Numbered from the stretch's first letter, positions 1 to 11,797 are shown. The stretch is DNA of 64,000 bases from Burkholderia sp. Ax-1724 (GCF_011752995.1 NZ_VWWL01000003.1:310001-374000); one strand, 5' to 3'. Notes: generated by a model not told the origin, from the letters alone. Translations and numbers: made by a program.

Positions 1-345
1 GAGAAACGCCGGCGCGAGCGGCGCGACGTGCTTGCGGCCGAACGCGGCCGGCGCCGACACGATCAGATGGCCGTTCACCGCGCGGCGCCCCGCGCTCAGT
101 TCGTTTTCGGCCTGATCCCATTCGCTGAGGAGGCCCCGGCAGCGTTCGAGAAACGCGGCGCCGTCCTCGCTGACCACGAGCCGCCGCGTCGTGCGGTACA
201 TCAGCTTCACGCCGAGGCGCTTTTCGAGCGCGTCGATGCGGCGACCGAGAATCACCGGCGACACGCCCTCTTCGAGCGCCGCCGCCGCGAGACTGCCCGC
301 ATCGGCGACGCGCACGAAGGTTTCGATCTGTTTGAAGCGGTCCAT
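1..345 (-). CDS. LysR-family transcriptional regulator, 5' part only
   Basis: Reading leftward from an ATG at 345, 115 codons stay open to the window edge, so the C-terminal effector domain is missing. The start MDRFKQIETFVRVADAGSL is a typical LysR winged-helix start, and residues 1-60 form the HTH. It is divergent from gcl across about 210 bp that contain a 7-bp inverted repeat, so it may regulate the glyoxylate operon; that is inference from position. LysR proteins are about 300 aa, so roughly two thirds lie outside the window. The effector is unknown. Confidence 0.85.
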   Translation of the reverse strand, partial: MDRFKQIETFVRVADAGSLAAAALEEGVSPVILGRRIDALEKRLGVKLMYRTTRRLVVSEDGAAFLERCRGLLSEWDQAENELSAGRRAVNGHLIVSAPAAFGRKHVAPLAPAFL

Positions 346-487
346 GCCTGTCTCCTACCCGTCTCCTACCCGTTTTCCACCTGTCTGCCGCCCGGTTGCT
401 GCCGGCTGTCGCCGGCCCTCCGTCGGGCTTCACGCCATTCAATACTTTTTGTTTCGAAATAAGCGACCCGAACTGATCTTATCAAAC

Positions 488-506
488 CTTTAGGTCAGGC
501 CTAAAG
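488..506. promoter_or_regulatory. Inverted repeat between LysR gene and gcl, candidate operator
   Basis: CTTTAGG, a 5-bp spacer, then CCTAAAG form a perfect palindrome about 50 bp upstream of the gcl start, in the divergent intergenic region. Position and symmetry fit an operator for the flanking LysR regulator or another glyoxylate regulator. No promoter hexamers are clear. Confidence 0.35.
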
Positions 507-558
507 TGCATCTCAACAGACTTTGGTTTGCCCATTTCCAGACATTGAGGAGACATTC

Positions 559-2334
<1,776 letters not shown>

Positions 2335-2521
2335 GACCGGGCCTGAGTTTGAGCCGGCCGCGCTCGCGGCGGCCGCCGTCACCGCCGTAGCTGTAGCGCA
2401 CGCGATGCATGCCGCGCGCGAGGGCCGGGGTCGTTCGCATGAAACGCCCCGCCCTCGCCGCGCGAGAACCGCGCGCGCGATTCCCCTGACCGCCCTGACC
2501 GACCAGAGAGACACACGCACC

Positions 2522-3331
2522 ATGCCGAAATTTGCAGCGAATCTGACGATGCTGTTCAACGAAGTGCCGTTCCTCGACCGTTTCGCGGCCGCGGCCAACG
2601 CCGGCTTTCATGCCGTCGAATTCCTGTTTCCGTATCCGTATTCGATCGCCGATTTGAGCGACCGTCTGCAGCAGAACCGCCTGAAGCTCGTGCTGCACAA
2701 CCTGCCCGCGGGCAACTGGGACGCCGGCGAACGCGGCATCGCGTGCCTGCCCGATCGGGTCGGCGAGTTTCGGGAAGGCGTCAACCGCGCGATCGAGTAC
2801 GCCAGCGCATTGAAGGTGCCGCAACTGAACTGCCTCGTCGGCATTCCGGGCACGGGCATCGATGCCGACACCGCGCGCGCGACGATCGTCGGGAACCTGC
2901 GCTTTGCCGCGGCCGAACTGAAGAAAGCCGGCATCCGCCTGCTCGTCGAGCCGTGCAACTCGTACGACATTCCGGGCTTCGCGCTGAACCGTTCGCGCGA
3001 CGGGCTCGACGTGATTCGCGAGGTCGGCTCGGACAATCTGTTCCTGCAATACGACATCTATCACATGCAACGGATGGAAGGCGAACTCGCCGCGACGATC
3101 GAAAAGAACCTCGCGCAGATCGCGCACATCCAGCTTGCCGACAACCCCGGGCGGCACGAACCGGGCAGCGGCGAAATCAACTACCCGTATCTGTTCGCGC
3201 GGCTCGACTCGCTCGGCTACGACGGTTATGTCGGCTGCGAATACAAGCCGCGTGCGACGACCGAGGCCGGCCTCGGCTGGCTGCACAGCGTGGCCGGTCA
3301 ATCGCGCGGCGCGGCGCACGCGGCGGCCTGA
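2522..3331 (+). CDS. hyi: Hydroxypyruvate isomerase
   Basis: Interconverts hydroxypyruvate and tartronate semialdehyde. The product is 269 aa, a xylose-isomerase-like TIM barrel, close to the 258 aa of E. coli Hyi. Visible family features are the start MPKFAANLTMLFNEVPFLDR, the metal/catalytic glutamate segment LLVEPCNSYDIPGF near residue 140, and the C-terminal GYVGCEYKPRATTEAGLGW carrying the second key glutamate. The in-frame extension upstream to 2405 is Arg-rich and non-homologous, so the ATG at 2522 was chosen. It lies 187 bp after gcl and 75 bp before glxR in the same direction, a standard glyoxylate operon order. Confidence 0.95.
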   Translation: MPKFAANLTMLFNEVPFLDRFAAAANAGFHAVEFLFPYPYSIADLSDRLQQNRLKLVLHNLPAGNWDAGERGIACLPDRVGEFREGVNRAIEYASALKVPQLNCLVGIPGTGIDADTARATIVGNLRFAAAELKKAGIRLLVEPCNSYDIPGFALNRSRDGLDVIREVGSDNLFLQYDIYHMQRMEGELAATIEKNLAQIAHIQLADNPGRHEPGSGEINYPYLFARLDSLGYDGYVGCEYKPRATTEAGLGWLHSVAGQSRGAAHAAA

Positions 3332-3406
3332 GCCTGCTTCGGTTTCCTCATGGTCCCCTGAAGCGGCCTGACGCACGCCTCCCTATCACCCTGGAGATTC
3401 AGACAC

Positions 3407-4318
3407 ATGGCAAAGATCGGTTTCATCGGCCTCGGCATCATGGGCGCGCACATGGCGCGCAACCTCATCAAGGGCGGTCACGCGCTGTTCGTGAACGGCG
3501 CGTATCCGGTGCCGGACGACATCGCGAAAACGGCCAGCGTGGCCGCCAGTTCGACCGCCGTCGCGCAGGCCGCCGACATCGTCATCATCATGGTGCCGGA
3601 CACGCCCGACGTCGCCAACGTGCTGTTCGCCGACGACGGCGTCGCCGCCGGCCTCACGCGAGGCAAGCTCGTGATCGACATGAGCTCGATCTCGCCGCTC
3701 GACACGCAGGTATTCGCGAAGAAGATCAACGCGCTCGGTGCCGACTATCTCGACGCGCCGGTATCCGGCGGCGAAATCGGCGCGCGCGACGCGACGCTGA
3801 CGATCATGGTCGGCGGTCCCGAGCAAGCCTTTGCGCTGGCGAAACCGCTGTTCGAGCTGATGGGCAGGAACATCTCGCTGATCGGCGAGAACGGCGCGGG
3901 CCAGACCTGCAAGGTCGCGAACCAGATCATCGTCGCGCTGAACATCGAGGCGGTGGCCGAAGCGCTGCTGTTCGCGTCGCGCTCGGGCGCCGATCCGGAA
4001 CGCGTGCGCCGCGCGCTGATGGGCGGCTTCGCGTCGTCGCGGATTCTCGAAGTGCACGGCGAGCGCATGACGAAGCGCACCTTCAACCCGGGCTTTCGCA
4101 TCGAGCTGCATCAGAAGGACCTGAACCTCGCGCTCGACGGCGCGCGCAAGCTCGGTATCGCGCTGCCGCATACCGCGAGCGCGCAGCAACTGTTCAGCGT
4201 GTGCGCGGCGAACGGCGGCAAGGCGTGGGATCACTCGGCGATGGTGCGCGCCCTCGAAATCATGGCGAACCATGAGGTCGCGCAGGCGCCGGGCGGTGAG
4301 GAAGCGAAGGCGGCCTGA
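3407..4318 (+). CDS. glxR: 2-hydroxy-3-oxopropionate (tartronate semialdehyde) reductase
   Basis: NAD(P)H-dependent reduction of tartronate semialdehyde to D-glycerate, completing the pathway begun by Gcl. The product is 303 aa in the beta-hydroxyacid dehydrogenase family. The N-terminal Rossmann motif is GFIGLGIMGAHMARNL, the substrate-binding motif is DAPVSGGEIGARDATL near residue 120, and the catalytic lysine sits in GAGQTCKVANQI near residue 170. GGAG precedes the ATG by about 12 bases. Last gene of the operon. GarR is the paralogous alternative name; the operon context favours glxR. Confidence 0.95.
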   Translation: MAKIGFIGLGIMGAHMARNLIKGGHALFVNGAYPVPDDIAKTASVAASSTAVAQAADIVIIMVPDTPDVANVLFADDGVAAGLTRGKLVIDMSSISPLDTQVFAKKINALGADYLDAPVSGGEIGARDATLTIMVGGPEQAFALAKPLFELMGRNISLIGENGAGQTCKVANQIIVALNIEAVAEALLFASRSGADPERVRRALMGGFASSRILEVHGERMTKRTFNPGFRIELHQKDLNLALDGARKLGIALPHTASAQQLFSVCAANGGKAWDHSAMVRALEIMANHEVAQAPGGEEAKAA

Positions 4319-4860
4319 GGTTCCGGTTTTCGCGGTTGAGCTTGCCGGCGGTTGTTGCTGGCTATTTATTGCCGGCTATTCGTGGCTATTGCCGGTTGCC
4401 GACGACGGTTACCAATCGCGGCCGACTTCGGCCCGCCGCCATGGCCCGCGGCCCGGCATCGGCGGGCGGCGTCCCGGCAAGCACAGGTGGGGCGCCTGTT
4501 GGTCGCGCGGCAGCTTCGGCTGTCCGCGCGGCGCAACGGGCAAATCGTGCCGCTCTGGGCTGAGAGCGGCAAGTGGGGTCCGCAGCGGCACCCGGCGAAG
4601 GCGGGGAAGCCTTGGTCGGTCAGACGTCGTCGTCGGGTGTCCGGCTGTCGGATCGGTTGTCGTGGCGATTCTTTGAGCGGGTTTCCCGCGCTCTGCCAAA
4701 CGCCGCGTTGACGACAGGAATCACAATCCTGGACTCTACTTCGGGTCGAGCGGCCATCCGCTGGAACCGTCGTCACATCGCTGCAGGCGGCGCGCGTTGC
4801 CGATCCGACGCCTGATCGGCGCTCACCGGCTCGCATCGGCTCACACCGCCGGGCCGTCAA
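4319..4860. other. Gene-free interval holding a tRNA-His fragment
   Basis: No convincing gene lies in these 542 bp between convergent glxR and the asparaginase gene. ORFs in all frames are Arg-rich shadows. The one recognisable object is the 30-bp tRNA-His copy at 4710-4739, described separately. Confidence 0.6.
4710..4739 (-). repeat. 30-bp perfect copy of tRNA-His anticodon-arm region
   Basis: These 30 bases are the exact reverse complement of 25002-25031, the part of the tRNA-His gene from the D-arm 3' side through the GTG anticodon to the variable loop. Identity stops abruptly at both ends, so this is a fragment rather than a decayed whole tRNA. Such short anticodon-loop copies are typical attachment-site cores of tyrosine-integrase elements; that origin is inference. 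No integrase is adjacent. Confidence 0.75.
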
Positions 4861-5904
4861 TCAATACGTATCGAACACCTTCTGCAGCACGGCCGGCGCC
4901 GTATGGCCCGCGCCCAGCGCCAGCATCAGCAGCACCCGCGCCTTGTACGGATTCAGCGAACCTGCGCTGACGAAACCGAGCGCGTCGTCGGCGGCCGCGC
5001 CGTTGCGCATCACGTGGCCCGAGCCGACGCGCGACGCGCGCACCACCGCGACGCCGCGCGTCACCGCCTCGGCCAGCGCCTGCTGCAGCGTCTGATGGAT
5101 CGAGCCATTGCCCGTGCCCGCCACGACGATGCCGCGCACACCGGCCGCGACGAGCGCATCGACGGCAAGCCGCGAGACGCCCGCATAGCTCGCGACGATC
5201 TCCACATGCGGCCACTGCGCGCCGCTCGCGAATTCGCTCGCGAGCGTATGCGCGCGCACCACGCCGCGCTGAAATTCGACGCGGCCGTCCTGCACCCAGC
5301 CCAGCGCGCCGATCTCCGGCGACTGGAACGCGTCGACCGCATAGGTGCTCGTCTTGACGACGTCGCGCGCACTATGAATGCGGTTGTTGAACGCCACCAG
5401 CACGCCCTGCCCGCGCGCCGACGCATGCCCGGCCACCGTCACAGCATTCAGCAGATTCAGCGGACCATCGGCCGACAACGCCGAGGCCGGCCGCATCGCC
5501 GCGGTCAGCACGACGGGCTTGTCCGACTTGACGGTCAGATGCAGCAGGTAGGCGGTTTCTTCGAGCGTATCGGTGCCGTGCGTGACCACGACGCCGTCGA
5601 CGTCCTCGCTCGCGAGCAGCGTGTCGATGCGTTGCGCCAGCGTGCTCCATAGCGGTAGCGCCATGTCCTTGCTGTCGACGCTGGCGATCTGCTCGGGTGC
5701 GATCCGCGCGACCGCGGACAACGCCGGCACTGCCGCGAGCAACTGCTCGACGCCGACGACGCCCGCCTGATAGCCCGAGGTATTGGCCGCATCCGCGGCC
5801 GCGCCGGCGATCGTGCCGCCGGTCGCGAGCACGGCGATGCGCGGCAGCGACGGCGCCGCGCCGTGGCCGGGAGAAACCGGCGAAGAGGAAGTGGAAGTAT
5901 TCAT
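4861..5904 (-). CDS. L-asparaginase (type II-like family)
   Basis: Hydrolyses L-asparagine (possibly also glutamine) to aspartate and ammonia. The product is 347 aa. Both active-site threonine segments are present: ATGGTIAG near residue 27 and THGTDTLEETAY near residue 110, plus AAMRPASALSADGP as in periplasmic-type enzymes. The N-terminus is Ser/Pro-rich (MNTSTSSSPVSPGHG) without an obvious signal peptide, so a cytoplasmic location is likely. An in-frame ATG at 5964 would add 20 residues; 5904 was preferred because the next residues lead directly into the domain. It stands alone, downstream of cysB on the same strand. Confidence 0.9.
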   Translation of the reverse strand: MNTSTSSSPVSPGHGAAPSLPRIAVLATGGTIAGAAADAANTSGYQAGVVGVEQLLAAVPALSAVARIAPEQIASVDSKDMALPLWSTLAQRIDTLLASEDVDGVVVTHGTDTLEETAYLLHLTVKSDKPVVLTAAMRPASALSADGPLNLLNAVTVAGHASARGQGVLVAFNNRIHSARDVVKTSTYAVDAFQSPEIGALGWVQDGRVEFQRGVVRAHTLASEFASGAQWPHVEIVASYAGVSRLAVDALVAAGVRGIVVAGTGNGSIHQTLQQALAEAVTRGVAVVRASRVGSGHVMRNGAAADDALGFVSAGSLNPYKARVLLMLALGAGHTAPAVLQKVFDTY

Positions 5905-6083
5905 GGCGGCGATTGTAAGCGATGCGCCAGCCGCCGCCATGTATGGAAAACCGGGAGCCCGCAAGGCTTGAGCGGCGCGTGCGGGTGTCGTGAGGGCATT
6001 AGGCGATGGGCATCATGAAGGCATCACGCGGGCGCCGCGAAGACGCACCCCAGTCTCAAGGACCCGGCGCCCTCATCGCCCGC

Positions 6084-7010
6084 TCACACCGCCTCGCGCA
6101 ACTGCGCCGCGATATCGGCCTCGCTCAACTGCGGCGCGAACATTTCGATCAGCCGGTACGCGTAGGCGCGCAAAAACGCGCCCTTGCGCAAGCCGACGCG
6201 CGTCGTGCTGGCCTCGAACAGATGCTGCGTGTCGAGCGCGACGAGTTCGGTGTCGCGTTTCGGATCGTAGGCCATCGCCGCGACCACGCCGATGCCCATG
6301 CCGAGTTCGACGTAGGTCTTGATCACGTCGGCGTCGATCGCGGTCAGCACGACGTCGGGCAACGCACCTGCTTTCGCGAACGCCTGGTCGATATGCGAGC
6401 GGCCCGTGAAGTCCTGGTCGTAGGTGACGATCGGGAATTCGGCGATCTCGTCGAGCGTCAGATTTTCGCGGCCCACGAGCGGATGCCCCTTCGGCACGAC
6501 CACCACGTGATGCCACGAATAGCACGGGAACGTGACGATGTCGGGGAAGCGGTCGAGCGCTTCGGTCGAGATGCCGATGTCGGCCTCGCCGTTGATAATC
6601 ATCTGCGCGATCTGCTGCGGGCTGCCCTGGCGCAGCGCCAGATGCACCTTCGGGAACACCGAGGTGAACTGCCGGACCACCTTCGGCAGCGCGTAGCGCG
6701 CCTGCGTGTGGGTGGTCGCCACGACCAGATGGCCGCTGTCCTGATCCGCGTACTGACGCGCCACGCGGCGCAGATTCTCCGCGTCGAGCAGCATCCGCTC
6801 GATCAGTTGATGCACGGCCTTGCCCGGCTCGGTCAGGCCCGTGAGCCGCTTGCCGCGGCGGATGAAGATGTCGACGCCGAGTTCGTCCTCGAGATCCTTG
6901 ATCTGTTTCGACACGCCCGACTGCGACGTGTACAGCACGTTCGCAACCTCGGTCAGGTTCATGTTCTGCCGCACGGCCTCGCGCACGAAGCGCAATTGCT
7001 GGAAATTCAT
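6084..7010 (-). CDS. cysB: CysB-type LysR regulator of sulfur assimilation
   Basis: LysR activator of sulfate uptake and reduction genes, responding to O-/N-acetylserine in characterised members. The product is 308 aa. The N-terminal HTH begins MNFQQLRFVREAVRQNMNLT, with TSQSGVSKQIKDLEDELG in the recognition region, as in CysB/Cbl rather than generic LysR proteins. The effector domain contains the family-typical VATTHTQARYALP near residue 100. It is transcribed in the same direction as sbp-cysT-cysW-cysA and ends that cluster. SsuR/Cbl paralogs look alike, but linkage to the sulfate transporter favours cysB. Confidence 0.93.
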   Translation of the reverse strand: MNFQQLRFVREAVRQNMNLTEVANVLYTSQSGVSKQIKDLEDELGVDIFIRRGKRLTGLTEPGKAVHQLIERMLLDAENLRRVARQYADQDSGHLVVATTHTQARYALPKVVRQFTSVFPKVHLALRQGSPQQIAQMIINGEADIGISTEALDRFPDIVTFPCYSWHHVVVVPKGHPLVGRENLTLDEIAEFPIVTYDQDFTGRSHIDQAFAKAGALPDVVLTAIDADVIKTYVELGMGIGVVAAMAYDPKRDTELVALDTQHLFEASTTRVGLRKGAFLRAYAYRLIEMFAPQLSEADIAAQLREAV

Positions 7011-7163
7011 CGATGTGTCTCCGGTTCAGCCAGAGTTGAGTTATGTTGAGTTATTGAAGCCGATTTGCAGTCACCGCTTTGAAGCCACTCACCCGGCGCA
7101 ACCGCCGGGTCCGGCCGATACGTTGCTCTCCTGTCATGCGCGCCGCGCGGCGGCGCCCCCCTC

Positions 7164-8222
7164 TCACTGCGCGGGAAACACGCGCAACGCGCGCGGCACC
7201 GCGGTCACGCCATCGCCGACCGCCAGTTGCAGATCGCGCCACGTCTCGCGATCGAGTTCCGCTTCGAGCAGATTGCCCTCGCGGCCCGCGAGTTCGACGC
7301 GCACCGAACCGCCAAGCGTCACGACGCGCTGCACGTCCACCACGATACCCTCGCGATGCCCCGCCGTCTGCGGATACAGTTGCAGATCGTGCGGCCGCAC
7401 GTAGGCGAACGCCGGCCCGCTGAAACCGGCCGCGATCGCGACCGGCAAAGCCGCGCCATCGACCACGAAGCCCTGTGCGTCGACGTTGCCATGCAGACGG
7501 TTCGCCGCGCCGAGAAACTCGTAGACGAACGGCGTCTGCGGATGATCGTAGACGTCCTGCGGGCTGCCCACCTGCTCGACGTGGCCGCGATTGAGCACGA
7601 CGATGCGGTCGGCCACTTCGAGCGCTTCTTCCTGGTCGTGCGTGACGAAGATCGTCGAGATATGCAGATCGTCGTGCAGACGCCGCAGCCAGCTGCGCAA
7701 CTCCTTGCGCACCTTCGCGTCGAGCGCGCCGAACGGCTCGTCGAGCAGCAGCACCTTCGGCTCCACGGCGAGCGCACGCGCGAGCGCGATACGCTGCCGC
7801 TGCCCGCCCGACAACTCCGACGGATAGCGCTGCGCGAGCCAGTCGAGCTGCACGAGCCTGAGCAGCTCATGCACCTTCTCGCGAATCACGCTCTCGGCAG
7901 GCCGCTCCTTGCGCGGCTTCACGCGCAGACCGAACGCGACGTTCTCGAACACCGTCATGTGACGGAACAGCGCGTAATGCTGGAACACGAAGCCGACTTC
8001 ACGCTCGCGCGCGCCGACCGCCGCGACGTCCTGACCTTGCAGCACGACCTGGCCGGCGTCCGCGTATTCGAGACCGGCGATCACGCGCAGCAGCGTGGTC
8101 TTGCCGCACCCCGACGGCCCGAGCAGCGCGACCAGTTCGCCCGGCGGAAAGTCGAGCGAGACATTGTCGAGCGCGACGAAATCGCCGAAGCGCTTGTGCA
8201 GGTGACGAACGGTGATACCCAT
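7164..8222 (-). CDS. cysA: Sulfate/thiosulfate ABC transporter ATP-binding protein
   Basis: ATPase of the sulfate/thiosulfate importer. The product is 352 aa with Walker [10 protein letters not shown], signature [15 protein letters not shown], Walker [12 protein letters not shown] and switch [13 protein letters not shown], followed by a TOBE-like C-terminal regulatory domain from about residue 240. The start codon directly abuts the cysW stop, implying translational coupling within sbp-cysT-cysW-cysA. Confidence 0.95.
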   Translation of the reverse strand: MGITVRHLHKRFGDFVALDNVSLDFPPGELVALLGPSGCGKTTLLRVIAGLEYADAGQVVLQGQDVAAVGAREREVGFVFQHYALFRHMTVFENVAFGLRVKPRKERPAESVIREKVHELLRLVQLDWLAQRYPSELSGGQRQRIALARALAVEPKVLLLDEPFGALDAKVRKELRSWLRRLHDDLHISTIFVTHDQEEALEVADRIVVLNRGHVEQVGSPQDVYDHPQTPFVYEFLGAANRLHGNVDAQGFVVDGAALPVAIAAGFSGPAFAYVRPHDLQLYPQTAGHREGIVVDVQRVVTLGGSVRVELAGREGNLLEAELDRETWRDLQLAVGDGVTAVPRALRVFPAQ

Positions 8223-9365
8223 TTACAGCTCTCCTTGCTTGAGCGGGTGTGGCTGCGACGCAGGCGTTGCGTTGGCGAAAAACGAATGAGGCGCGGACGG
8301 CGCACCGGCCGGCCGCGTGCCCGTGCTCGTGTCCGTGGACAACGGCACCGGCGCCGGCCCCGCATACGCGGGCACCTCGCGCGCGGCCGACAGCTCCGCC
8401 GACATATGGCGCTCGGCCAGCAGCTTGAGCCCGAGCGTGACGAGCGCGAGCAGCGCCAGCAGCGACGCCACGGCGAATGCTGCCGAGAAGTTGTACTCGT
8501 TGTAGAGAATTTCGACGTGCAGCGGCATCGTGTCGGTCTGTCCGCGAATATGGCCCGACACCACCGACACCGCGCCGAACTCGCCCATCGCGCGCGCGTT
8601 GCAGAGAATCACGCCGTACAGCAGGCCCCATTTGATGTTCGGCAGCGTGACGCGACGGAAAATCTGCCAGCCCGAGGCGCCGAGCACGTGCGCGGCTTCT
8701 TCCTCGTCGTTGCCTTGCGCCTGCATCAGCGGAATCAGTTCGCGCGCGACGAACGGGAACGTCACGAAGATCGTCGCAAGCACGATGCCCGGCACCGCGA
8801 AGATGATCTGCACGTCGTGGTCTGCGAGCCATGGGCCGAACCAGCCCTGCGCGCCGAACATCAGCACGTAAATCAAACCCGAGATGACCGGCGAGACCGA
8901 GAACGGCAGATCGATCAGCGTGGTCAGCAGCGCCTTGCCGCGAAACTCGAACTTCGCGATACACCACGACGCTGCGAGACCGAACCCGAGATTGAGCGGC
9001 ACGGCGATCGCGGCGGTCAGCAGCGTGAGCTTGATGGCCGAGAGCGCATCGGGATCGGCGAGCGACTCGAAGTAAAAGCCCAGCCCCTTGGCAAGCGCCT
9101 GATAGAACACGGCGACAAGCGGCACGACGAGGAACAGCGCGAGAAACAGCAGCGCGATGCCGGTCAGCAGCCAGCGCACCGCCGGCGGCTCGCTGACCGG
9201 ATCGGGCCGGCGCGGCACGCCGGGCGACGTGTTGAGTGACGTATCAGGCGAGGTGCCAAGCGAGGTGTCAAGCGACGCACTGGCGCGGGCCCGCGTGGAA
9301 TTTGCGCCCTGCACTTCGCTGGCACCGTTCGCGTGGTTGCCCGGGTTCGTAGAACGGCCGCTCAT
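8223..9365 (-). CDS. cysW: Sulfate ABC transporter permease CysW with repeat-containing N-terminal extension
   Basis: Inner-membrane permease subunit of the sulfate importer. The product is 380 aa, longer than the usual roughly 290 aa CysW. The core has six membrane segments and the EAA-loop region ([18 protein letters not shown]). The ATG at 9365 overlaps the cysT stop by 4 bp (ATGA), which decides the start. Residues 1-60 are a non-homologous, Ser/Thr/Pro-rich tail with four-residue repeats ([19 protein letters not shown]) encoded by the 12-bp repeats at 9226-9273. The C-terminal 50 residues are also low-complexity. Confidence 0.93.
   Translation of the reverse strand: MSGRSTNPGNHANGASEVQGANSTRARASASLDTSLGTSPDTSLNTSPGVPRRPDPVSEPPAVRWLLTGIALLFLALFLVVPLVAVFYQALAKGLGFYFESLADPDALSAIKLTLLTAAIAVPLNLGFGLAASWCIAKFEFRGKALLTTLIDLPFSVSPVISGLIYVLMFGAQGWFGPWLADHDVQIIFAVPGIVLATIFVTFPFVARELIPLMQAQGNDEEEAAHVLGASGWQIFRRVTLPNIKWGLLYGVILCNARAMGEFGAVSVVSGHIRGQTDTMPLHVEILYNEYNFSAAFAVASLLALLALVTLGLKLLAERHMSAELSAAREVPAYAGPAPVPLSTDTSTGTRPAGAPSAPHSFFANATPASQPHPLKQGEL
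9226..9273. repeat. Degenerate 12-bp tandem repeat inside cysW
   Basis: Four 12-bp units (GACGTGTTGAGT, GACGTATCAGGC, GAGGTGCCAAGC, GAGGTGTCAAGC) lie in frame with cysW and encode a Ser-x-x-Thr repeat in its N-terminal extension. Unit length is a multiple of three, so copy changes would keep the frame. Confidence 0.7.
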
Positions 9366-10321
9366 TGCGCACCTCCGCCGACTGCCGCGACCCGCGCTGC
9401 ATGGCTGGTTGCCGTGCCGGTGGCGCCGCTCGCCGCGTTGCTCACGGCGCCGCCCGCCGGCCCCTGCGGCACGGGCCCCGCGCCGCCGCGGCTCGTGCGC
9501 CGCTGCAAATACCACTGCAACGTATTGATGAACAGCAGCATCAGGAACGACACGATCAGCATCACGACCGCGAGCGCGGTCGCGCCCGCGTAGTCGTACT
9601 GTTCGAGCTTCGTGATGATGAGCAGCGACGTGATCTCCGATTTCATCGGCACGTTGCCGGCGATGAAGATCACCGAGCCGTATTCGCCGAGCGCGCGCGC
9701 AAAGGCGAGCGCGAAGCCGGTCAGCAGCGCCGGCAACACGGCCGGCAGCACGACGCGGCGAAACGTGAGCCAGCGCGACGCGCCGAGGCAGGCGGCCGCC
9801 TCTTCCTGCTCGCGTTCGAACTCCTCCAGCACCGGCTGCACCGTGCGCACCACGAACGGCAGGCCGATGAACGTCAGCGCGACCAGCACGCCGGCCGGCG
9901 TGAACGCGATCCTGATGCCGAGCGGCACGAGAAACTGGCCGATCCAGCCGTTGCCCGCATACACGGCCGCGAGCGAAATGCCGGCCACCGAGGTCGGCAG
10001 CGCGAACGGCAGATCGACGACCGCATCGACGATGCGCTTGAACGGAAACGTGTAGCGCACCAGCACCCACGCGACGAGAAAGCCGAACGCCGCGTTGATG
10101 AGCGCGCCGCCGAGCGCCGAGAAGAACGTCAGCCGATACGACGCGAGCACGCGCGGCGAGGTGACCGCGCGCACGAACTGGTCCCAGTCGAGCGTCGAGG
10201 TCTTCAGAAAGGTCGATGCCAACGGAATCAGCACCACGAGGCTCAGGTACGCCACCGTGATGCCGAGTGTCAGGCCGAAGCCGGGCAATGCGCTCGGCTT
10301 GCGAAAGGTCAACGTGGTCAT
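9362..10321 (-). CDS. cysT: Sulfate ABC transporter permease CysT (CysU)
   Basis: Inner-membrane permease that pairs with CysW. The product is 319 aa beginning [20 protein letters not shown], with six predicted membrane helices and the ATPase-docking loop [20 protein letters not shown] near residue 190. Four-base overlap with cysW downstream; sbp lies 139 bp upstream on the same strand. The C-terminal 40 residues are Gly/Ala-rich and probably disordered. Confidence 0.94.
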   Translation of the reverse strand: MTTLTFRKPSALPGFGLTLGITVAYLSLVVLIPLASTFLKTSTLDWDQFVRAVTSPRVLASYRLTFFSALGGALINAAFGFLVAWVLVRYTFPFKRIVDAVVDLPFALPTSVAGISLAAVYAGNGWIGQFLVPLGIRIAFTPAGVLVALTFIGLPFVVRTVQPVLEEFEREQEEAAACLGASRWLTFRRVVLPAVLPALLTGFALAFARALGEYGSVIFIAGNVPMKSEITSLLIITKLEQYDYAGATALAVVMLIVSFLMLLFINTLQWYLQRRTSRGGAGPVPQGPAGGAVSNAASGATGTATSHAARVAAVGGGAQ

Positions 10322-10460
10322 GCTGGATACTCGTTCAGGGTTGATGCTCGCGCGGCGGATGGCCCGCGCGCCGCCGCGCCGCGCGTTGCCTTATGTCGTC
10401 TTATGCTGCCTGATGCGGCATTGCCGCCGCGCTCGTTTTCAGGCGCGGCGGCAACCGCTG

Positions 10461-11507
10461 TTACTGCGGCTGATAGATCGAATCGAACACGCCGCCGTCC
10501 GCGAAATGGGTCTTCTGCGCGTTAGCCCAGCCGCCGAACGAATCGTCCACCGTGTAGAGCTTCAGCTTCGGAAACCTCGCGGTCAGCTCGGCTGGCACCT
10601 TGTTCGAACGCGGACGATAGAAGTTGCGCGCGCCGATCTCCTGGCCCTCTTCGCTATAGAGGAAGTTCAGATAGGCCTCGGCGAGCTTGCGCGTGCCATG
10701 CCTGTCGACGACCTTGTCGACCACCGCGACCGGCGGCTCGGCAAGAATGCTCGCCGACGGCACGACGATCTCGAACTTGTCCGGGCCGAATTCCTTCAGC
10801 GACAGGAACGCCTCGTTTTCCCAGGCGATCAGCACGTCGCCGATCCCGCGCTGCACGAAGCTCGTGGTCGCGCCGCGCGCGCCCGAATCGAGCACGCCCG
10901 CGTTTTTATAGAGCTTGCCGACGAACGCCTTCGCCGTCTGCGCGTTGCCGCCCGGCAGGTGCTCGGCGTACGCCCACGCGGCGAGGTAGTTCCAGCGCGC
11001 GCCGCCCGAGGTTTTCGGATTCGGCGTGACGATCGACACGCCCGGCTTGACGAGATCGTCCCAGTCCTTGATGTGCTTCGGGTTGCCCTTGCGCACGAGG
11101 AACACGATCGTCGACGTGTAGGGCGAGGCATTGTCGGGCAGGCGCTTCTGCCAGTTTTTGTCGACGAGGCCCTTGTTCGCGAGCGCGTCGATGTCGTAAG
11201 CGAGCGCCAGTGTCACGACGTCGGCCTGCAGGCCGTCGAGCACCGAGCGCGCCTGTGCGCCCGAGCCGCCGTGCGACTGCCTGAAATTGACGGTCTCGCC
11301 GGTCTTCGCCTTCCATTCCTTGCCGAAGGCCTGATTGATGTCCTGGTACAGCTCGCGCGTCGGGTCGTAGGACACGTTGAGCAGCGTCGTGTCGGCATAC
11401 GCCGCCCCGCTCGCGCCGAACATGCCGAGCGCGCCCGCCGCGCCGACGGCCAATGCCGCGATGAATCGTTTCGTCCTGCCCGTAAGCCCCGTCTGCCGAT
11501 GGTTCAT
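10461..11507 (-). CDS. sbp: Sulfate-binding periplasmic protein
   Basis: Periplasmic solute receptor delivering sulfate to CysTWA. The product is 348 aa with an N-terminal signal peptide (basic start, hydrophobic core, cleavage near ASGAAYA-D at about residue 38). The mature protein opens with the family hallmark [13 protein letters not shown] and contains [20 protein letters not shown], the sulfate-contacting region. First gene of the minus-strand sulfate operon; its promoter must lie in the sbp-lexA divergent region, which is AT-rich near 11620-11650. Confidence 0.95.
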   Translation of the reverse strand: MNHRQTGLTGRTKRFIAALAVGAAGALGMFGASGAAYADTTLLNVSYDPTRELYQDINQAFGKEWKAKTGETVNFRQSHGGSGAQARSVLDGLQADVVTLALAYDIDALANKGLVDKNWQKRLPDNASPYTSTIVFLVRKGNPKHIKDWDDLVKPGVSIVTPNPKTSGGARWNYLAAWAYAEHLPGGNAQTAKAFVGKLYKNAGVLDSGARGATTSFVQRGIGDVLIAWENEAFLSLKEFGPDKFEIVVPSASILAEPPVAVVDKVVDRHGTRKLAEAYLNFLYSEEGQEIGARNFYRPRSNKVPAELTARFPKLKLYTVDDSFGGWANAQKTHFADGGVFDSIYQPQ

Positions 11508-11614
11508 GTCAACTTTTCTCCGCGTGATGATCCGCCTCGGCGAATCTGCTGTTGTTTTGCGTCGCGGTCACGTGCACATGAGCGCCAACCCGGAAGCCAG
11601 TCTATCGAAGCGCT

Positions 11615-11655
11615 TTCATCATTAAAAATAATGTTTCTTCATTTTTTAATACGCA
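11615..11655 (-). promoter_or_regulatory. AT-rich segment upstream of sbp, possible CysB-responsive promoter
   Basis: A sharp AT-rich patch (ATTAAAAATAATG, then CATTTTTTAAT) stands in otherwise GC-rich DNA about 110-150 bp upstream of sbp. CysB sites are AT-rich and poorly conserved, so assignment rests on position alone. Confidence 0.3.
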
Positions 11656-11777
11656 AAAGTGGTAACGGCAGACGGGCGCGGCGCTGTAACGACCAAACAG
11701 CCGCGATGACGCCCCAAAGCGACGCCGGAACGTCCCCCGTTTCGAGAACTTAAAGTAAAGCTTGAAATGCGCCGAAT

Positions 11778-11797
11778 ACTGTATAAAAATACAGTCA
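11778..11797 (+). promoter_or_regulatory. LexA-binding SOS box 1 upstream of lexA
   Basis: TACTGTATAAAAATACAGTC is a near-perfect CTG-N10-CAG SOS box, 23 bp before the lexA start. It predicts autoregulation of lexA. Confidence 0.9.

Noticed and set aside
7227..9239. 670-codon plus-strand frame over cysA/cysW
   Set aside because: Antisense shadow of clearly recognisable ABC transporter genes; Arg/His-rich with no domain.
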